A stretch of DNA of 35,098 bases from Desulfobulbaceae bacterium (GTDB lineage: Bacteria; Desulfobacterota; Desulfobulbia; Desulfobulbales; Desulfocapsaceae). The notes beneath the pieces are model-generated. The model had not been told where the DNA came from. It made no database searches and saw only the letters and a list, made by a program, of their open reading frames with translations. Each line of letters starts with the position of its first letter. The stretch's first letter is position 1. This document shows, piece after piece, positions 8,225-17,161 of the stretch. The position numbers were made by a program, and so were the translations under genes. The DNA lies in assembly GCA_020049575.1 (NCBI GenBank), contig JAIFKM010000025.1:1-35098 (forward strand), in the 5' to 3' direction.

Positions 8225-10429
8225 ATGAAAAATCCATTTTTAAGTATCATTAAGGGCGTTAAAGGCTCGATGCGAGCCATCGGTGGAATATTTCGCTCCA
8301 AATACATCGAAATAATTTTGGCCGTTGGCTTGTTTATTCTTCTTGATTCCGGTGTATTGATTCTCAATTTTTATACTTCATACCAGATTGCCAACGATGC
8401 CCATGCAATCCAGCTAGCCAGTCGTATGGGAACGTTGAGCCAAAGCCTTTTGCATGAACTCTACCAGGTTCAGCAAGATGCCAACAACCAAGATGCCAAC
8501 TATTCAGAATCGATCGATATTTTTGCCAAATCATATAGACTCTTTGATGAAACACTTGATGCGTTTATTTACGGAGGAGATTTGATTGGGGTAGGACAGG
8601 GCCAGGACGCGCTACTGAAGGACACGGCGTATCGGGATACCAGTGCTCGTGTGCTCAAAGAGGCTGAAGAAATATGGAAGGTTTATCGCATCAAGTTAAA
8701 ACCGATTGTGTACGCCTATTTTAATGATCCCGGGCGAGAAAAGATACTTGAGGCAACGACAATTGCCATTGATTATACCAGACAGCAAAACGACAAGCTG
8801 CTGGAACTGATGGAATCCTTTGCAACAGCCGTTGAAGGTGTCGCTATACGAAAGGCGGAACGTCTTCGGACAATCCAATCCATAGGTATTGGTCTTGCGG
8901 TAATCAATTTTTTCCTGATTCTGTTTCATTTTCTGAAAAGGCTCAGTAAGAGTGACGCGCTGGTTGAAAAATCTCGAAAGGAAACAGAAGATATTCTGGA
9001 AAACGTCAATGAGGGGTTGTTCCTGCTGGACAAGGATTACATAATCGGCTCTCAGCACTCTAAAAGTCTCCATGCCTTCTTCAAAGACGACAATCTGGCC
9101 GGACAGAACTTTATCGATCTCCTTCGCCCGCTGGTAACTGAAAAAACACTGGATACCGTCGAAGACTATACTGAGATACTTTTTTCCCCACGGGTTAACG
9201 AATCACTGGTATCCAATCTCAACCCCCTCAAGCAGGTCGAGATCAACTTGGCTACTGATGCGACCGGGTTTGATATCCGCCACTTCAGTTTCCAATTTTC
9301 CCGGGTGTATGACACAAAAGGTTTCAATAACCTGCTTGTTACCGTCAAGGATATATCCGAGCAGGTTAAGCTGTCTGAACAACTCAAAGCAGCCAATGAA
9401 AAGGCAAGCAAAGAGATTGATATGCTGCTCGCGATCATACATGTCGAAAACAATATGCTGACCGACTTTATCCGGATGACTGAAGATGGTTTGAATAACG
9501 TCAATAATATCTTGAAGAAACCAGCAAAGACTACTGACAGTCTGAAAAATAAACTGGAAATGATCTTCCGCATTGCCCATAAACTCAAAGGTGACAGTAC
9601 CATGCTCGGCCTGGAGTTTGTGGAGGAGAAATTCCATAGTTTGGAAGCGGCGATAGTAGTGCTTAAAGAAAAACAAGCCCTGACCGGCGAAGATTTTCTG
9701 CCGCTGGTCGTCCAACTCAACCAGTTGATGTCGGACTTTACCATTATCCGCAATCTGCAGAAAAAGATGAATGCCATTGATCTCTCAAACATGCAATTAG
9801 AACCGGTATTGCCTGTCGTGGGAGCGTCTCTTGACATTGCAGCCGATTCAGCGCCGGAAACCCTCTGGAAAAGCCAATTGAATGCCTTGGTGAAACGGGT
9901 TGTGACCGACTATGGGAAACAGGCGGTTCTAGATATGTCCGATTTTGATGCAACGTTGCTGAGTGAAGAACAGATAGAACCGGTAAGAGATATTATCGTG
10001 CAGAGTCTTCGCAATGCTATAGCACATGGCATTGAAACACCTGAGTCAAGAGAGAACGCCGGTAAACCCAGTGAAGGAAATTTAAAAGTCAAACTGACTC
10101 AAAACGGTTCCAGTCTTCAATTGACGATCCGTGATGACGGAGGGGGGATTGATATTGAAAAAATAAAGTCCACCGCACTTGCTAAAAGACTAGCAACAGA
10201 GAGCCAACTCTCAACCTGTCAATCTGCCAGTCTGTTATCTTTGATTTTTCGGCAAGGATTTACCACTGCGCAGGAGGGTGGTTTGCACGCTGGTCGTGGG
10301 GTTGGAATGGATTTGATCAAGTCCAGGCTTGGTTCATTAAACGGTCAGTTCAAAGTGAAATTTAAGGCCGGCCGATTTACTGAGTTTCAGTTTTCTTTCG
10401 AAAGAGAAAGAATAGCGGTTCAATTGTGA
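8225..10429 (+). CDS. membrane CheA-like sensor histidine kinase with Hpt site
   Basis: The 734-residue protein has two membrane helices (27-49 and 217-238) enclosing a ~165-residue, mostly helical sensor region. A PAS-like segment follows (~255-380, NEGLFLLDKDY), then a coiled linker. Residues ~440-510 form a histidine-phosphotransfer domain with AHKLKGDS (His452 the phospho-acceptor). The end is a CheA-type ATPase: N box SLRNAIAHGIE (594-604), G1 box DDGGGID (637-643), IFRQGFTTA and GRGVGMD. No CheW-like adaptor domain follows, so it probably is not part of a chemoreceptor array. The ATG at 8225 is preceded by AAGGAA at good distance; an in-frame GTG 16 codons upstream lacks this. It likely phosphorylates the receiver encoded next. 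Confidence 0.88.
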   Translation: MKNPFLSIIKGVKGSMRAIGGIFRSKYIEIILAVGLFILLDSGVLILNFYTSYQIANDAHAIQLASRMGTLSQSLLHELYQVQQDANNQDANYSESIDIFAKSYRLFDETLDAFIYGGDLIGVGQGQDALLKDTAYRDTSARVLKEAEEIWKVYRIKLKPIVYAYFNDPGREKILEATTIAIDYTRQQNDKLLELMESFATAVEGVAIRKAERLRTIQSIGIGLAVINFFLILFHFLKRLSKSDALVEKSRKETEDILENVNEGLFLLDKDYIIGSQHSKSLHAFFKDDNLAGQNFIDLLRPLVTEKTLDTVEDYTEILFSPRVNESLVSNLNPLKQVEINLATDATGFDIRHFSFQFSRVYDTKGFNNLLVTVKDISEQVKLSEQLKAANEKASKEIDMLLAIIHVENNMLTDFIRMTEDGLNNVNNILKKPAKTTDSLKNKLEMIFRIAHKLKGDSTMLGLEFVEEKFHSLEAAIVVLKEKQALTGEDFLPLVVQLNQLMSDFTIIRNLQKKMNAIDLSNMQLEPVLPVVGASLDIAADSAPETLWKSQLNALVKRVVTDYGKQAVLDMSDFDATLLSEEQIEPVRDIIVQSLRNAIAHGIETPESRENAGKPSEGNLKVKLTQNGSSLQLTIRDDGGGIDIEKIKSTALAKRLATESQLSTCQSASLLSLIFRQGFTTAQEGGLHAGRGVGMDLIKSRLGSLNGQFKVKFKAGRFTEFQFSFERERIAVQL

Positions 10430-10512
10430 CGACTATTCGCTTGCAGTAATGATTCTGCGAAACAACCGGTAACTCATATGCAGATTATCACAGGACTATT
10501 GAGGAGAGGGTA

Positions 10513-10890
10513 ATGAAAATGCTCATTGTTGATGACTCGCTGATTATTCGCAGGAAAATAGAGCGGGAGATCAACCTTCCTGAGTTAACGGAGATTTACA
10601 CGGCAAACAATGGACAGGAGGCCGTTGAGATTTTTACGACCCATGAACCTGAATTGGTCACAATGGACCTGACCATGCCGAAGATGGATGGCACGGAATG
10701 TGTCAAGCAACTGGTATCCATCAACCCCAACACGGTTATTCTGGTGATATCGGCACTCGCTGATCGAGCCACTGCCATCAAGGCCGTTAAATACGGAGCC
10801 TATGGTTTTTTATGTAAGCCCTTCACAGAATGTGAAATTAACGAGGCGCTTACAAAATGTATTGCTTTTAGCAAAGAACTGAGGGGCTAA
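10513..10890 (+). CDS. CheY-like single-domain response regulator
   Basis: This 125-residue protein is one receiver domain with all key residues: Asp7-Asp8 in IVDDS, phospho-acceptor Asp52 in TMDLTMPKMDG, Ser80 in LVISA, and Lys102 in CKPF. There is no output domain, so the signal must be passed by protein contact. A strong ribosome-binding site (GAGGAGAGGG) precedes the ATG. The gene lies 83 bp after the kinase and is followed, one base after its stop, by the CheX-like gene, giving a kinase-receiver-phosphatase cassette. Confidence 0.93.
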   Translation: MKMLIVDDSLIIRRKIEREINLPELTEIYTANNGQEAVEIFTTHEPELVTMDLTMPKMDGTECVKQLVSINPNTVILVISALADRATAIKAVKYGAYGFLCKPFTECEINEALTKCIAFSKELRG

Positions 10891-10891
10891 A

Positions 10892-11341
10892 ATGATTACG
10901 GAAAAAGATATCGAAGTGTTTATCGACGGAATAAAGCATTATTTCCGGACCAGTACAAAAATGGATATCGTCGTAGACCCCCCGTATCTCATCTCTGCCG
11001 ATGAAATAACTGTCAACGATTACACAGGAATCATAGGAATCTCCGGAGAGCGCAAAGGCTTTGTCCTTGTGACGGCTCCGGCAGATATGCTCCGTTACCT
11101 TGTGTTGAGCCTGGGTGAGAAATCCGCCACACCTGATCTTGTTCACGATGTGGTCGGCGAAGTGGCAAACACAATTTCTGGCAATGCCCGCCGATCGTTC
11201 GGGGCGGGATTCATGATTTCGGTCCCTCTGATAGTGCAAGGGCAGCCAAGCCGGATCGGGGCTGCAAAAGATACCAACGGGTATGTCATTCCGTCTCGTT
11301 GGAATACTTTTTCATTTCATTTGGTGGTGTCATTGCAGTAA
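10892..11341 (+). CDS. CheX-like response-regulator phosphatase
   Basis: The 149-residue protein resembles the CheC/CheX/FliY phosphatase family, which dephosphorylates CheY-type receivers. The diagnostic segment is DVVGEVANTISGNARR (~88-103), with the Glu and Asn three residues apart that act in catalysis in CheX. N- and C-terminal parts fit the CheX alpha/beta fold (GIIGISGERKGFVLV; WNTFSFHLVVSL). It has a single E-N motif, as in CheX. Its start is one base after the stop of the receiver gene, so it almost surely acts on that receiver. No terminator is visible after the stop. Confidence 0.82.
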   Translation: MITEKDIEVFIDGIKHYFRTSTKMDIVVDPPYLISADEITVNDYTGIIGISGERKGFVLVTAPADMLRYLVLSLGEKSATPDLVHDVVGEVANTISGNARRSFGAGFMISVPLIVQGQPSRIGAAKDTNGYVIPSRWNTFSFHLVVSLQ

Positions 11342-11386
11342 AAAGCCATCATCGTTATCGCCAATGAAGGTTCACCCGAAAAAAGC

Positions 11387-11548
11387 CTAGCTGGTTTCAT
11401 GAAGGGCATGAATTTTCAGTCGAAAGAACTCCATATTGCCAAAAATATAGGTCTGTTTGTGTAATTTCTTGATCTTGATGTTGGTTCCTTCAAGTGGACC
11501 GGTGGATATCGGATAACCAAAAGAGGCAAGGATAGCTTGCCGATGTCA
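11387..11548 (-). pseudogene. C-terminal remnant of an ISL3-family transposase
   Basis: Translating the minus strand gives about 50 residues ending in TAG, including FGYPISTGPLEGTNIKIK and FGNMEFFRLKIHALHE. The STGPLEGTN-K-K block followed by a Y-F-M-FF-LKI pattern is the hallmark C-terminus of ISL3 (DDE) transposases. Just upstream, a TGA interrupts the frame, and the catalytic core is absent. No terminal inverted repeats can be identified. This is a decayed insertion-sequence end, not a working element. Confidence 0.75.
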
Positions 11549-11669
11549 CTCAAAATTTCGAAAAATCGCCATCAACAAGGTGGTTCCGAAACATCTTACC
11601 CGAGCTCTCCAGCCATTAAAAATGCACTTCCAAATTTGGTAGTTGTTATCCTCAGAAACCGTTTAAAAA

Positions 11670-11717
11670 TGGTGGACGAGGCGGAATTCGAATCCGCGAC
11701 CTTCAGCTTTGGAGGCC
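11670..11717 (-). tRNA. 3' half of a tRNA (anticodon loop to CCA), probable att scar
   Basis: Read on the minus strand, the bases fold as the distal half of a tRNA: anticodon loop CTCCAAA (anticodon CCA if the loop is 7 nt), 3' strand of the anticodon stem GCTGA, a 5-nt variable loop, a T-arm with the 5-bp stem GCGGA/TCCGC around TTCGAAT, the 3' acceptor strand CTCGTCC, a discriminator A and an encoded CCA. The matching 5' acceptor strand GGACGAG and a normal D-arm are not present upstream, so no full tRNA exists here. Anticodon CCA would mean Trp, but discriminator A is unusual for Trp, so the identity is open. Such 3' halves are left when integrative elements insert into tRNA genes. Confidence 0.7.
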
Positions 11718-11753
11718 ATGGGATCTCTTCATATGCCAATCGGGCAGGGACTA

Positions 11754-12152
11754 TCAGAAGAGAAGTCTGTGTCGCACCTGTTTCGGGGTATGAGAGGCAA
11801 GGGCGGCCAGAACAAATACCGACAGTACCGTCTCCCTGGCAGGTAAAAAACCGTGGTAGGCGGCCCCCAGCAATACCAGCTTGAGAAGGGTTGATGCCCC
11901 TGAGATTTCTCGAAAAATCTGCCGGTGTCTCATCCACTCGGTACAAATAAGTGCCGCCCCGCTGGCAAACACAATCCGTGAAAACATCGCAGGCGGATGA
12001 ACATCATTCACAAGATAGGTGGAGAGGAAGACTGCCGCGCCGACCAGATGGAGCGCTCTGATAACGATGGAAATACTCAGGACCCAGTAGGGACGGGGCC
12101 CGATCTTTCCCATCCTGATTTTTTTATCGTCACTCTGGCCTTTTTCGTTCAT
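11754..12152 (-). CDS. small polytopic membrane protein, unknown
   Basis: The 132-residue product (ATG at 12152, with GAGG upstream) has a charged N-terminus and about four hydrophobic segments, starting with YWVLSISIVIRALHLVGAAVFLSTYLV. The His in RALHLVG and the length resemble small four-helix membrane proteins of unknown function found in many proteobacteria, but I cannot assign a family. The frame is open 32 codons further upstream, where the residues are not membrane-like, so I prefer the inner start. It is isolated, between the tRNA fragment and the promoter region of the aldehyde dehydrogenase operon. Confidence 0.6.
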   Translation of the reverse strand: MNEKGQSDDKKIRMGKIGPRPYWVLSISIVIRALHLVGAAVFLSTYLVNDVHPPAMFSRIVFASGAALICTEWMRHRQIFREISGASTLLKLVLLGAAYHGFLPARETVLSVFVLAALASHTPKQVRHRLLF

Positions 12153-12645
12153 TGCTTTGCTTGACCTCGAGATCAGCCTGCCAATTTCCAGCCGTTTGAC
12201 TGGCTGAAAACGAGAGAATTGTACTGCAATGGTTTCCTGCCCGTGCACGCAAGGACCAAAGAGAAATCAGGACGCGCGCAGAACCAAAACAGTAGACCAA
12301 CCCCGGTGACTTGACAAGAAAAAGGTTCAGGGGCTGGAGTCCAACATTTTGGGGACCCGGTTCTGATGCCAACTTGGGATTTGCTACTGTTTATAAAATT
12401 TGTCAGTTCTGGTTAGCTGATACCCCTGTTCCTCCATATGTGTTTATCTGTTGACAAGGCACACGACAGATAGATAATGACAACCGTGAGGTTCAATCGA
12501 AGATTGATCGTTAATGCCCTCAAATTACATCAATTCATTTTAATCCTTCTGGCCTGCAGTTGATGGATATTGAAAACGCCCTCATTGCCCTCATGCTGAC
12601 TTGTTGAACTGTCTTTGTCACAATCCCACTGAACAGGAGAAAATC
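12153..12645. other. intergenic control region before the aldehyde dehydrogenase operon
   Basis: There is no gene here that I can support. The right half carries a promoter (separate entry) and a ~160-base leader. The leader contains a short perfect inverted repeat TCAATC-GAA-GATTGA (12493-12507), right after the predicted transcription start, and three copies of GCCCTCA (12516-12522, 12578-12584, 12587-12593). These could be operators or part of an RNA leader structure; I recognise no known riboswitch in them. Confidence 0.45.
12445..12478 (+). promoter_or_regulatory. sigma70-type promoter with overlapping inverted repeat
   Basis: TTGACA at 12451-12456 and GATAAT at 12473-12478 are separated by 16 bases, close to the ideal sigma70 pattern. 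Transcription would begin near 12485 and read into the aldehyde dehydrogenase operon. The arms TATCTGT (12445-12451) and ACAGATA (12466-12472) form an inverted repeat around the -35 box, a good position for a repressor. Confidence 0.6.
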
Positions 12646-14079
12646 ATGAAATATAGATTATGGATCAATGGTCGATGGGCCGATTCGCAAGGCGGAGAAG
12701 TCCTGGAAGTCGAAAATCCAGCGACTGGGGAAATCGTCGGTCGGGTCAGCAATGCCTCTGCTGCTGATGTCGATGCCGCCGTTCAAGCTGCCAAGGCAGC
12801 CTTTTATGACGGGAGATGGTCACGACAGACGCCCAAAGATCGATCCAAAGTGCTTGCCAGAATGGCTGATATCGTCGAGGCCCGCCAGGAAGAGATTGCC
12901 GGAATCGAATCTGAGGATTCGGGTAAACCCTACGAGTTCGTCGCGCTCGGTGCCGATCTTCCCTTTTCAATTGATAATCTCCGCTATTTTGCAGCCGCCG
13001 CCCGGGATACCCATGGTGGTCATGCGGGTGAATACGCCCCGGGGTATACCTCGATCTACCGTCGTGAACCGTGTGGGGTAACCGCAGGAATCGCACCCTG
13101 GAACTATCCCTTCATGATGGCCATCTGGAAGATCGGACCAGCCCTGGCGGCAGGCTGCACCTCCATCCTCAAACCGGCCTCGATCACTCCCCGCAGCACC
13201 ATGCTGCTTGGTGAGATCGCCAAGGAGGCTGGCCTGCCGGACGGTGTCCTGAATATTCTTTCCGGAAATGTCGGACGGGCGCTTGTCGCTCATCCCGATA
13301 TCCGTATGGTCAGCCTCACCGGTGCAACCGAAACCGGCAGCAATCTGATGAAAGGCGCGGCTGATACCGTCAAGCGTATCCATCTCGAACTGGGAGGCAA
13401 GGCGCCACTCGTCGTTTTCGCCGACGCCGATGTGGCGACAGTCGCCGAAAAGGTCAAGATTGGCGCATTCTTCAATACCGGCCAGGATTGTACGGCGGTA
13501 ACCCGGATTCTTGTGGAAAAGAGCCTGCTGGCCGAGGTGACTGAGGCCATCGTCGAGGCTACCCGCACCGTGGTGATTGGTGATCCTTTCGCCAAAGAGA
13601 CGACCCTGGGGCCACTTATTTCAGCCGAACAGCGAAACAGCGTTTCGGGATTTGTCGAAAGAGCCAGGACTGGCGGAGCCAAGATCCTGACGGGAGGGCG
13701 GATTCCAGCCGGTTTCGACAAGGGGTATTTCTACGAGCCGACCGTTATCGCCAATGTCGACCAGAAATCCGAGATCGTCCAGAAAGAGGTGTTCGGGCCG
13801 GTCATCACTATCCAGTCGTTCACCACCGAGGCGGAGGCCATAATGTTGGCCAACGATGTCGAGTTCGGTCTCGCCTCCTCTGTTTTCACCCGAGATGTGG
13901 CACGGGCCATGCGCGTTTCCGCTGCTCTTGAGTTTGGCACTGTCTGGGTCAATGACCATCTGCCCCTGACCTCGGAAACTCCGCACGGCGGCTTTAAAAA
14001 ATCGGGATTTGGCAAGGATCTGTCCATTGAGGCCATCCACGATTATCAGATCACCAAACACGTGATGATCGCCCTTTAG
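12646..14079 (+). CDS. NAD(P)-dependent aldehyde dehydrogenase (betaine/aminobutyraldehyde type)
   Basis: The 477-residue protein is a full-length ALDH. It has PWNYP with Asn153, the nucleotide-binding SLTGATETG (223-231), general base Glu248 in LELGGKAP, catalytic Cys282 in NTGQDCTA, and EVFGPV plus PHGGFKKSGFG near the C-terminus. These motifs place it in the betaine-aldehyde / 4-aminobutyraldehyde / phenylacetaldehyde-like group; the substrate is not certain. The ATG at 12646 has CAGGAG upstream; the open frame back to a TTG adds nothing conserved. It is the first gene of an operon with a molybdenum aldehyde oxidoreductase, so two different routes of aldehyde oxidation are encoded together. 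Confidence 0.9.
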   Translation: MKYRLWINGRWADSQGGEVLEVENPATGEIVGRVSNASAADVDAAVQAAKAAFYDGRWSRQTPKDRSKVLARMADIVEARQEEIAGIESEDSGKPYEFVALGADLPFSIDNLRYFAAAARDTHGGHAGEYAPGYTSIYRREPCGVTAGIAPWNYPFMMAIWKIGPALAAGCTSILKPASITPRSTMLLGEIAKEAGLPDGVLNILSGNVGRALVAHPDIRMVSLTGATETGSNLMKGAADTVKRIHLELGGKAPLVVFADADVATVAEKVKIGAFFNTGQDCTAVTRILVEKSLLAEVTEAIVEATRTVVIGDPFAKETTLGPLISAEQRNSVSGFVERARTGGAKILTGGRIPAGFDKGYFYEPTVIANVDQKSEIVQKEVFGPVITIQSFTTEAEAIMLANDVEFGLASSVFTRDVARAMRVSAALEFGTVWVNDHLPLTSETPHGGFKKSGFGKDLSIEAIHDYQITKHVMIAL

Positions 14080-14125
14080 TCTGCCATCCTCGAAGAGATG
14101 ACAGAATGCACCTAATTCAGGAGAT

Positions 14126-16789
14126 ATGATGAAAAACGTCCGAATCTGCGTCAATGGCGTCTGGCATGAGTGGATCGCCGAGCCGCGCACTGTCCTGCTG
14201 GATCTGCTGCGTGAAGACCTGCGCCTCACCGGGGCCAAACAATCGTGTGATCGCAAGGGCCAGTGCGGGGCATGCATGGTCATTGTCAATAAGAAGGCGG
14301 TACGCTCGTGTCTGGCCCGGATCACTGATCTCGACGGTGCCGAAGTCATCACGGTTGAGGGCCTGGGGACACCCGAGAACCCGCATCTCATTCAAGAGGC
14401 CTTCGTGCTGTCCGGGGCTATTCAATGCGGCTTCTGCACACCTGGCATGATCATGTCGGCCAAAGCACTGCTCGACCACAATCCTGATCCGGATGACGAG
14501 GCTATCAAACAGGCCCTGCGAGGCAATCTCTGCCGCTGCACTGGCTATAAGAAAATCATCGAGGCCGTACAGCTTGCCGGCCGGTTCATCCGGGGAGAGA
14601 TCAGTCCGGAGGCCATCCGTCCCCAGCTGGATCAGGGTGGGCTTGGCATTTCGTATCCCCGGCCTTCAGCCCTGGCCAAAGCCTGCGGTACGGCCCATTT
14701 TACCGCCGATTTCAGACTGCGGGGCGCTCTGGAGCTGGCGGTGCTGCGCAGCACTGTTGCCCATGCCCGGATTGTCTCGATCAATGCCGAGGCGGCAAAG
14801 GGGATGCCGGGTGTTGCCGGGGTGTTAACCGCGACCGATATCAAGGGGACCAATACACTGAAATATCTGGTGGCAGATCGGCCGGTACTGTGCGGGGACA
14901 AGGTTCGTTACATCGGCGATCCGATTCTGGCTGTTGCGGCTGAAACACGGGAGCAGGCCGAGGCAGCTCTGGCTGCGATCCAGGTAGAATTTGAGCCGCT
15001 GCCGGTCATGGACAGCCCGGAGGCATCTCTTGCCGAGACGGCTGTGCAGATCCACGATGAATTCCCCAATCTTTGTTTTGATCAGCCGCAGATCAAAGGT
15101 GATGCCGAAGAGGCCCTTGGCCGATCGGCGGCAGTCATCGAGGCCCGGTTCAAGACGCAGATCAATCACCAGGCCCCACTCGAGCCGGAGGCGACCATCG
15201 CTTACTGGGAAAAGGATGAGGAAGATGCCGACAAGCTGGTGATCATTGGTCGCAGCATCAACATTCATTTTCATCTCGGCATGCTCCAGACTGCTCTAGG
15301 CTGGGAAAACATGAAGTATGTCGAAGCCTATTCCGGCGGCCAGTTCGGCATCAAGATCGATGTCATTTCCGAAGGTATCGCCGGCGCAGCAGCCCTGCAT
15401 TTCCGCAGGGCGATTCGCTATATCCCGAGCCTTGCCGAGAGCATGCTGATGACCTCAAAGCGCCATTCGTTTGCCCTTGAGGTAAAGTTGGCAGCAGACA
15501 AAGACGGTAGACTGACCGCCTATTGCAACGATTTCATGGTCGACAAGGGGGCGTATTATTCCATTGGTCATGTGGTTGTACACCGGGCTCTTCTGATGCT
15601 TTCCGGTTCCTACCAAATCCCCAATGTTCATGCCCGCGGCCGCCTGGTCTATACCAACAATCCCTGGGGCAGTGCCGCCCGGGGAGCCGGTCCGCCACAG
15701 GCGAACTTCGCCTTGGAATGCGCCATGGATATGTTGGCCGAGAAGATGGGCATCGACCCCTTCGAGTTCCGTCTGCGTAATTCCCTTCAGCCCGGTCAGA
15801 GTAAGTCCACCGGCCGAATTGTCACGGAATGGCCGTTTCCTGAGCTGATGGAGGCCATGCGCCCTCATTATGACCGTGCTCTGCGGGATGCAGAACCGTT
15901 TCGCAAGGGTACGGTCAGGCGGGGAGTGGGACTGGCAACCGGCGCTTTCGGCATCGGTGGTCCCGGCGATGCCTCGGTTGCCGCCGTTGAGCTCGATGAT
16001 GATGGTGGTATCAGCATCTATGCCGCCGCTGCCGACCCAGGTGAGGGCAACGACTCGATGCTTAGTCAGTTGACTGCCGAATTCATGGGTATGTCAATGG
16101 ACAGGATACACCTGCATACCCGCGATACCGATAACACCTCGGCCAGCGGACCGGCTGCGGGCAGTCGGATCACCTACATGATCGGCAACGCCTTGATTGA
16201 TGCCCTGAGCCAGTTGAAAGAGGTCATGAGGGAAACCGGGGCGAGTTCCGGTCTCAGTCTCGAGGCAGCCGGCAAGCCCAGGCGCTTTCTCGGAAGAAAG
16301 AAGAATGAAGACGCCGGGCCACTCGATCCGCAAACTGGTCAAGGACCGTCTTTTGAATCCCAGGTCCATGCCGTGCAGCTGGTGGAACTCGAGGTCGATA
16401 CCGAAAGCGGCAAGGTGAAGGTTCTCAAAATGACTACGGCAGTTGATGCCGGGCCGGTGATCAACCCCCTCAACCTGACAGGCCAGCTCGAGGGCGGCAT
16501 GGATATGGGCGTGGGCTTCGCCCTGCGTGAAGAATACCTGGCGGGCAAAACCAAAGACTGGGTTTCCTTCAAGTTTCCGACGATCCGCGAGCATTTCCAG
16601 ATGGAGACCATCATCCGGGAGACTCCCAGGCCGAAAGGTCCTCTTGGTGCCACCGGCATCGGTGAGATGTGCATGGTCCCCACGGCTCCGGCCGTGATCA
16701 ATGCAATCAATAATGCCGCGGGTGTCTGGATCTGCAATCTGCCGGCCACCCCTGAAAAGATCAAGGCGGCTCTGGCTGCAAAACCATGA
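14126..16789 (+). CDS. single-chain molybdenum hydroxylase (aldehyde oxidoreductase-like)
   Basis: At 887 residues it has the D. gigas Mop layout on one chain: an N-terminal plant-type [2Fe-2S] domain (Cys41, 47, 50, 62), a helical second [2Fe-2S] domain (Cys100 and 103 in QCGFC, Cys135 and 137 in CRCTGYKK), then the large molybdenum-binding part from ~170 on. It shows [26 protein letters not shown] and, near the C-terminus, GATGIGEM, with the expected catalytic Glu. Compared with Mop it has one extra residue in the first cluster motif (C-x5-C-x2-C). No FAD domain is present. Substrate unknown, probably an aldehyde or aromatic compound. It starts 46 bp after the dehydrogenase, with GGAG before tandem ATGs. 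Confidence 0.9.
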   Translation: MMKNVRICVNGVWHEWIAEPRTVLLDLLREDLRLTGAKQSCDRKGQCGACMVIVNKKAVRSCLARITDLDGAEVITVEGLGTPENPHLIQEAFVLSGAIQCGFCTPGMIMSAKALLDHNPDPDDEAIKQALRGNLCRCTGYKKIIEAVQLAGRFIRGEISPEAIRPQLDQGGLGISYPRPSALAKACGTAHFTADFRLRGALELAVLRSTVAHARIVSINAEAAKGMPGVAGVLTATDIKGTNTLKYLVADRPVLCGDKVRYIGDPILAVAAETREQAEAALAAIQVEFEPLPVMDSPEASLAETAVQIHDEFPNLCFDQPQIKGDAEEALGRSAAVIEARFKTQINHQAPLEPEATIAYWEKDEEDADKLVIIGRSINIHFHLGMLQTALGWENMKYVEAYSGGQFGIKIDVISEGIAGAAALHFRRAIRYIPSLAESMLMTSKRHSFALEVKLAADKDGRLTAYCNDFMVDKGAYYSIGHVVVHRALLMLSGSYQIPNVHARGRLVYTNNPWGSAARGAGPPQANFALECAMDMLAEKMGIDPFEFRLRNSLQPGQSKSTGRIVTEWPFPELMEAMRPHYDRALRDAEPFRKGTVRRGVGLATGAFGIGGPGDASVAAVELDDDGGISIYAAAADPGEGNDSMLSQLTAEFMGMSMDRIHLHTRDTDNTSASGPAAGSRITYMIGNALIDALSQLKEVMRETGASSGLSLEAAGKPRRFLGRKKNEDAGPLDPQTGQGPSFESQVHAVQLVELEVDTESGKVKVLKMTTAVDAGPVINPLNLTGQLEGGMDMGVGFALREEYLAGKTKDWVSFKFPTIREHFQMETIIRETPRPKGPLGATGIGEMCMVPTAPAVINAINNAAGVWICNLPATPEKIKAALAAKP

Positions 16790-16796
16790 AGTATTG

Positions 16797-17141
16797 ATGA
16801 CCGGCGGCATGATGGATCACACCCCTGTTGTCCGGATCTTCGGACAACGGCAGGTGGTGTTTGATGCCGAGGGTTTCTTGCACGATTTCAGTGAATGGAG
16901 TGACGAGATCTGCGCTGTTTTAGCGGCGGAAGCCGGACTTCTGGAACTCAGCAGAAAACACTGGCAGGCGATCCGATTTCTCCGAGATTTTTATGCCGTC
17001 AATGGCAGGGCACCGCTGAACAGTCAACTTCGAAAAGGAACCGAGATGAGTCTGTTGGAGCTGGAGGCTCTCTTCCCCGGCGGTATCAGAAATGGCGCAA
17101 GGCGGCTGGCTGGTCTGCCCAATCCCACGACCTGCAGTTGA
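16797..17141 (+). CDS. DsrC/TusE-family sulfur-carrier-like protein with one C-terminal Cys
   Basis: The 114-residue protein matches DsrC/TusE over most of its length: FDAEGFLHDFSEWS, then LTxEHW-like LSRKHWQAIRFLRDFY, LFPGG and the C-terminal arm RRLAGLPNPTTCS. The penultimate Cys113 is the persulfide-carrying CysA of the family; the second DsrC cysteine, 11 residues earlier, is Arg102. It is thus TusE-like, not a full DsrC that forms a trisulfide with sulfite reductase. It lies between a molybdenum hydroxylase and a cysteine desulfurase and overlaps or abuts both, so I infer a role in passing sulfur toward the molybdenum cofactor. The start is uncertain: ATGs at 16797, 16809 and 16812 are all possible and none has a strong ribosome-binding site. 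Confidence 0.8.
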   Translation: MTGGMMDHTPVVRIFGQRQVVFDAEGFLHDFSEWSDEICAVLAAEAGLLELSRKHWQAIRFLRDFYAVNGRAPLNSQLRKGTEMSLLELEALFPGGIRNGARRLAGLPNPTTCS

Positions 17142-17161
17142 TGGGGACGCTGGAGGATACC

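Noticed and set aside
13621-14391. 256-codon open frame on the - strand across the aldehyde dehydrogenase / hydroxylase junction
   Set aside because: Antisense to two genes with intact catalytic motifs; the product is low-complexity Arg/Ser-rich at its start.
16094-16810. 238-codon open frame on the - strand in the hydroxylase C-terminal region
   Set aside because: Shadow of the conserved molybdenum-binding domain.
16797-17141. A true DsrC partner of dissimilatory sulfite reductase
   Set aside because: The second conserved cysteine, needed for the DsrC trisulfide, is Arg102, and no dsr genes are in the window.
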